Origin: Terriglobus albidus
GTDB lineage: Bacteria; Acidobacteriota; Terriglobia; Terriglobales; Acidobacteriaceae
Direction: 5' to 3'
Assembly: GCF_025685425.1 (NCBI RefSeq)
Contig: NZ_JAGTAS010000058.1
Location: 1,116,001 to 1,180,000, forward strand
DNA: 64,000 bases
Under the pieces are notes generated by a model. That model did no database searches. It saw nothing but the letters and a program-made list of their open reading frames with translations, and was not told the DNA's origin. The position numbers were made by a program, and so were the translations under genes. Of the stretch, positions 60,474-64,000 are shown piece by piece; position 1 is the first letter of the stretch; every line of letters starts with the position of its first letter.

Positions 60474-61750
60474 AGCCGATGGATGTTCTGGTGGTCGGCG
60501 CCGGCCCTGCCGGGCTTGCTGCGGCAACCGCGGCTTCGCGCAACGGGTGCCGCGTTGCCGTACTGGATGACAATCCCGCGGCAGGCGGACAGATCTGGCG
60601 TGCAGACATCACACGGCCTCACCACGAAGACGCGGCGCGTAGCGCCGCCATCGCAGCTTTTCATACCTCCGGAGCCGCTCTGCTTCCCGGACGTCGTATC
60701 GTCGATGTCCGTTCGCCATCCACACTGCTGGCTGAGGCTGGAGGCCACTTCGAGACTTATCGCTGGGATCGGCTGATTCTTGGCACCGGTGCGCGTGAAC
60801 GTTTTCTTCCTTTTCCTGGGTGGACGCTTCCGGGAGTCTTCGGTGCGGGCGGGCTGCAGGCCCTGGTCAAAGGCGGATATTCGGTTTCGGGAAAGCGGAT
60901 TGTTGTTGCGGGGACTGGTCCACTGCTACTGGCCGTCGCGGCTCATCTGCGCGAATATGGAGCCTCAACCATCACCGTCGCCGAACAGGCATCGGCTCTT
61001 CAGATATTGCCCTTTGCGGTATCGCTAATGCGCAGTCCGGGCAAGTTGCTGCAGGGCGCCGGCTATCGCAAGGCTCTCGGGGACACCCCATACCAGACGG
61101 GCTGCTGGCCGATCTCGGCGCAGGGCGATGAGGAGTTACGCTCCGTGACGCTGACCGATGGGAAGCGAACATGGACCATCGAGTGCGATCTGCTTGCCTG
61201 CGGCTTTCATCTTGCCCCCAACACTGAGCTCGCTCAACTGCTGGGATGCACGCTTCAGGAGGGCTTTGTTCGGGTTGACACACAGCAGCAGACATCGGTG
61301 CCAAACATCTACTGTGCGGGCGAGCCAACTGGCATTGCCGGTGTCGATGCTGCGCAGGTTCAGGGTGAGATCGCGGGACTTGCAGCCGCGGATTGCAATC
61401 CTATCCCGACAAGCCTGCTTGCCCGGCGTGCAAAAGAAGCTGCGTTTGGACGCCGCCTGACGCATGCCTTCCGGCTTCGTCCTGAAGTGCTGAAGCTTGC
61501 TTCACAGGAGACGATCGTCTGCCGCTGTGAGGATGTCACCTTCGGTCAACTGCAGACCCGTTCCAACTGGACAGACGCCAAGCTCCATACCCGTTGCGGC
61601 ATGGGCCCGTGCCAGGGCCGCATCTGCGGCGCCGCGACAGAAGCTCTCTTCGGTTGGCAGCCAACCTCTGTCCGCGCACCTCTTTTTCCTGTTCCTGTCG
61701 CTGCCTTCTGCGACGAAACCTCTTCGCTCAACGCACCATCAGCCCGTTAG
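60470..61750 (+). CDS. FAD/NAD-binding subunit of D-hydroxyproline dehydrogenase
   Basis: 426 residues. The first FAD motif DVLVVGAGPAGLAAATAAS starts at residue 5, and a second nucleotide-binding site is KRIVVAGTGPLLLAVAAHLREYG. DNPAAGGQIWR and CAGEPTGIAGVDAAQVQGEIAG are family stretches. The C-terminal part holds a BFD-like [2Fe-2S] site: CRCEDVTFGQL and TRCGMGPCQGRICG. This is the large subunit of the HcnB-like dehydrogenase family. The 4-base overlap (ATGA) with the ferredoxin gene shows a single operon. Together with the two preceding genes it forms the three-subunit enzyme. Confidence 0.9.
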   Translation: MKPMDVLVVGAGPAGLAAATAASRNGCRVAVLDDNPAAGGQIWRADITRPHHEDAARSAAIAAFHTSGAALLPGRRIVDVRSPSTLLAEAGGHFETYRWDRLILGTGARERFLPFPGWTLPGVFGAGGLQALVKGGYSVSGKRIVVAGTGPLLLAVAAHLREYGASTITVAEQASALQILPFAVSLMRSPGKLLQGAGYRKALGDTPYQTGCWPISAQGDEELRSVTLTDGKRTWTIECDLLACGFHLAPNTELAQLLGCTLQEGFVRVDTQQQTSVPNIYCAGEPTGIAGVDAAQVQGEIAGLAAADCNPIPTSLLARRAKEAAFGRRLTHAFRLRPEVLKLASQETIVCRCEDVTFGQLQTRSNWTDAKLHTRCGMGPCQGRICGAATEALFGWQPTSVRAPLFPVPVAAFCDETSSLNAPSAR

Positions 61751-61759
61751 GAGATCTCT

Positions 61760-62689
61760 ATGAAGTGGACCGGAGTGATTCCCGCTGTCACTACACCGTT
61801 TGAACCATCGCTCGCCGTCGATCACAACCTTTTGTTCCAGCACACATCGTGGATGCTGGAGAACGGATGCACCGGCCTGGTGATGCTTGGCTCTCTTGGA
61901 GAAGGCGCGACGCTGGAGCATGACGAGAAGGTCGCCATCCTTAAGACGGCGCTTCGCGCATCGGAGAAGACCGGCACTCCTGTCGTAGCCGGCATCTCCT
62001 CTCTCTCGACGGCGGCTGCCGTACGTCTAGCCAAAGAAGCGGAAGGCCTAGGCTGCGCTGGCCTGATGGTGCTTCCGCCGTATGTCTACAGCACTGACTG
62101 GCGCGAGATGAAGGCTCACATCGCAGCGATCATCCGGGCGACAAAGCTTTCCTGCATGCTCTACAACAACCCGGTTGCGTATAAGACGGATTACATTCCA
62201 GAGCAACTGCAGGAGCTTGCGCAGGAGTTTCCCAACCTGCACGCTGTCAAGGAGTCGAGCACTGACGTGCGCCGCGTAATCGCAATCCGCGCCATTCTTG
62301 GTAATCGTCTTACGATCTGCACCGGCGTGGATGACGCGATTGTCGAAGCGGTCGCGGCCGGGTCCAGCGCCTGGATCGCAGGCTTGGTCAATGCCTTCCC
62401 CGCCGAGTCCGTCGCGCTCTATGAGCTTGCGATGGCTGGCAAGCATCAGGAGGCCTTCGAGCTCTATCGCTGGTTCCTGCCGCTGCTCCGGCTGGATACC
62501 GTGCCGAAGTTTGTGCAGCTGATCAAGTGGGTGCAGGAGCAGACCGGCACTGGAACAGCCAGAGTGCGGCCGCCGCGGCTTGAGCTTGTCGGTGCAGAGC
62601 TTGAGGAGGCAAAGGCAGTGCTGGCGACAGCGATGGCCAACCTTCCTTCCATTAAGTCCACACCGTTCCCTGCTCTGCAGCAAGCGTAA
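61760..62689 (+). CDS. Dihydrodipicolinate-synthase-family pyrroline-4-hydroxy-2-carboxylate deaminase
   Basis: 309 residues of the DapA family. The Schiff-base lysine is Lys164 in HAVKESSTD and the catalytic tyrosine is Tyr135 in MLYNNPVAY. The loop GLVMLGSLGEGATLEHDEK also fits. Members in hydroxyproline clusters deaminate and dehydrate pyrroline-4-hydroxy-2-carboxylate to 2-oxoglutarate semialdehyde. It is the last clear gene of the cluster, 9 bases after the large dehydrogenase subunit gene. The next expected step, a semialdehyde dehydrogenase, is not in the window. The long C-terminal tail beyond EEAKAVLATAMANL is not typical. Confidence 0.9.
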   Translation: MKWTGVIPAVTTPFEPSLAVDHNLLFQHTSWMLENGCTGLVMLGSLGEGATLEHDEKVAILKTALRASEKTGTPVVAGISSLSTAAAVRLAKEAEGLGCAGLMVLPPYVYSTDWREMKAHIAAIIRATKLSCMLYNNPVAYKTDYIPEQLQELAQEFPNLHAVKESSTDVRRVIAIRAILGNRLTICTGVDDAIVEAVAAGSSAWIAGLVNAFPAESVALYELAMAGKHQEAFELYRWFLPLLRLDTVPKFVQLIKWVQEQTGTGTARVRPPRLELVGAELEEAKAVLATAMANLPSIKSTPFPALQQA

Positions 62690-62776
62690 CTCCCGCGGGC
62701 GGCCGCATTGCTCCGATGCAGCCGCCCTGTCCGAAAGATCAGCCCTCTCCCTTCGAATACAGCTTCAGGAGTTGCC

Positions 62777-64000
62777 GTGAGCTTCTCTCCGTTGTTCCGC
62801 CTGTCTCGTGCTGTTCTATTGTCCTCTCTTGTGAGCAGCACCTTGAGTTGGTCTCAGCCTCCCAAGCCTCTTCCGCCCGGTCCCATGCTCGATGGCGGCC
62901 GCGTGGTACTGAAAGGCAAAGAGCTCACGCTGGAGCTGCTTGCCTACTCCGGCACAGTGGCACAACTGAGGCCTACGGCAGACCCGATGCTGGACTACAC
63001 TCCCGGTGATCTTCTTAAGGCCCGGTCGGCGGATACCTTCTATCACCTGGGCGATCTCGATCTGAGGCTTCGCGACGGTGCCTCCAGCGAATGGAAGGAC
63101 TATTCGACGGCTTACCGGCGCAAGCCAGTCCAGGTTCTTGCCAACACATCCACTTCCTTCCGCGCCGATCTCGCGGCAACGCTTCCGGCCGAGATTCCGC
63201 TGCGTGTGGTGCGGGAGTGGTCCGTTCGCAACGGCGACATCTATCTCGGCTACACGCTCACCAATCGCACGCACAAGGCTGTGCATCTTGGCGGGATCGG
63301 TGTGCCGATGGTCTTCAACAACATCATGAACGGCCACACGCTGGAGCAGAGCTATACGACCTGCTCCTTCTACGATCCCTATATCGGTCAGGATGCCGGC
63401 TATGTCCAGGTTGCACGTCTCTCCGGCACAGGGCCTGCACTTCTGATCGCGCCCGAAGGCCATGCGCCGCTTGAGGCCTGGAAACCGATACTCGATAAGC
63501 GGGTCAGCCGCGATGGTGAGGCCGCGCTGCTTAATGATCCGACACGGCGGGGCATGACCTTCGAGGGATCGTATGAGTGGATGATTCACTCCGCGGGCTT
63601 TGCCGATACCGACTGGAAGGGCGCCGAGCAGTGGAACCAACCGACCGAAGATGTTCTACAGCCGGGGAAGAGCGTCACCTATACGCTGCATCTGTTCGTT
63701 GCACCATCGCTTCGCGAGATTGAAGCAACGCTCACGGCTCACGGACGTCCAGTAGCCATCGGCATTCCCGGATACATTCTGCCGCAGGATACGGATGGCC
63801 GCCTCTTCCTCCGTTCAGCAAGTCCTGTCACCGGCATCATCAGCGAGCCGGAGGGCGCGCTCACCATCCATCATGACGGCCTGGCGCCTGATGGCAAAAC
63901 TCAGGCCTATACCATTCATGGTCTTCGTTGGGGACGGGCTCGATTACGCATTACCTATGGGGATGGCAATGTACAGACCATCGCGTATCGCACCATCAAG
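62777..64000 (+). CDS. Large secreted protein, 5' part only (unknown family, perhaps DUF5695-like)
   Basis: 408 codons from GTG 62777 to the window edge with no stop; AGGAG lies 6 bases before the GTG. The signal peptide is MSFSPLFRLSRAVLLSSLVSSTLSWSQ. The mature part is a beta-rich domain (PMLDYTPGDLLKARSADTFYHLGDLDLRL, VVREWSVRNGDIYLGYTLTNRT, HLGGIGVPMVFNNIMNG, GRLFLRSASPVTGII). From memory this fits the large secreted DUF5695 type of Acidobacteria and fungi, but I could not test that. The first domain resembles the beta-sandwich of sugar-processing proteins. It lies 87 bases after the deaminase gene, and the 3' half is missing. Confidence 0.55.
   Translation, partial: MSFSPLFRLSRAVLLSSLVSSTLSWSQPPKPLPPGPMLDGGRVVLKGKELTLELLAYSGTVAQLRPTADPMLDYTPGDLLKARSADTFYHLGDLDLRLRDGASSEWKDYSTAYRRKPVQVLANTSTSFRADLAATLPAEIPLRVVREWSVRNGDIYLGYTLTNRTHKAVHLGGIGVPMVFNNIMNGHTLEQSYTTCSFYDPYIGQDAGYVQVARLSGTGPALLIAPEGHAPLEAWKPILDKRVSRDGEAALLNDPTRRGMTFEGSYEWMIHSAGFADTDWKGAEQWNQPTEDVLQPGKSVTYTLHLFVAPSLREIEATLTAHGRPVAIGIPGYILPQDTDGRLFLRSASPVTGIISEPEGALTIHHDGLAPDGKTQAYTIHGLRWGRARLRITYGDGNVQTIAYRTIK

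Overview
The window looks like the chromosome of a soil-type Acidobacteriota, most likely a member of Terriglobia/Acidobacteriaceae. The evidence is moderately high GC, two very large Oar-like TonB-dependent receptors with an N-terminal carboxypeptidase-regulatory-like domain, many secreted glycoside hydrolases and sulfatases, Acidobacteria-style intergenic hairpin repeats, and two copies of a transmembrane regulator type that I know mainly from this phylum. Genus and species cannot be fixed from the sequence alone. I found no rRNA, tRNA, CRISPR array, phage genes or transposase gene.

Layout. 1-4.5 kb: 5' part of an Lhr-type helicase (minus, runs off the left edge), a KdsC-like HAD phosphatase and an FUSC-type membrane protein. 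4.6-9.5 kb: a Tat-exported GH28 pectinase, divergent from a compact coenzyme A operon, panB-panC-coaBC. 9.8-13.4 kb: TonB receptor 1. 13.8-18.5 kb: an exported orphan protein, a LytS/LytTR two-component pair, a VOC protein and transmembrane regulator 1. 18.7-25.4 kb: TonB receptor 2 followed by a GH106-type rhamnosidase. 25.6-34.7 kb: cold-shock protein, alpha/beta hydrolase plus DoxX-like membrane protein, GGDEF/EAL protein with a degenerate EAL domain, hybrid histidine kinase, a frameshifted small membrane gene, and an ECF41 sigma factor with its NAD(P)-binding neighbour. 34.8-47.3 kb: transmembrane regulator 2, a sulfatase pseudogene, GH3, two intact sulfatases, a LacI regulator and a GH95 alpha-L-fucosidase. 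47.7-53.3 kb: a secreted low-complexity protein, then a gentisate operon (dioxygenase, MFS permease, DinB-like protein, fumarylacetoacetate-hydrolase-like enzyme) divergent from a MarR regulator. 53.3-56.2 kb: a formylglycine-generating enzyme and a GH43 lipoprotein. 56.2-62.7 kb: a 4-hydroxyproline catabolic cluster under a GntR regulator. 62.8 kb to the right edge: start of a large secreted protein.

How the genes fit together. The rhamnosidase, fucosidase, GH3 and two sulfatases, with a genuine formylglycine-generating enzyme in the same window, suggest breakdown of sulfated or deoxysugar-rich polysaccharides. TonB receptor 2 is the likely outer-membrane importer. The gentisate and hydroxyproline clusters add aromatic-acid and amino-acid catabolism. 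Each of the two transmembrane-regulator paralogues is divergent from one of the glycan loci.

The most striking unexplained structure is a family of six palindromic elements of about 115 bp (copies A1-A6, at 2468, 4550, 13296, 13631, 25913 and 41122). They have TA-flanked terminal inverted repeats and a second inverted repeat in the middle. Four of them touch or feed into gene ends: one supplies the only visible start region of TonB receptor 1, one carries the ribosome-binding site and first base of a sulfatase gene, one carries the stop codon of the GH28 gene, and one is read in frame into kdsC. Two further repeat families (B, a mosaic of about 155 bp; C, a short GC-rich hairpin) occupy other intergenic regions.
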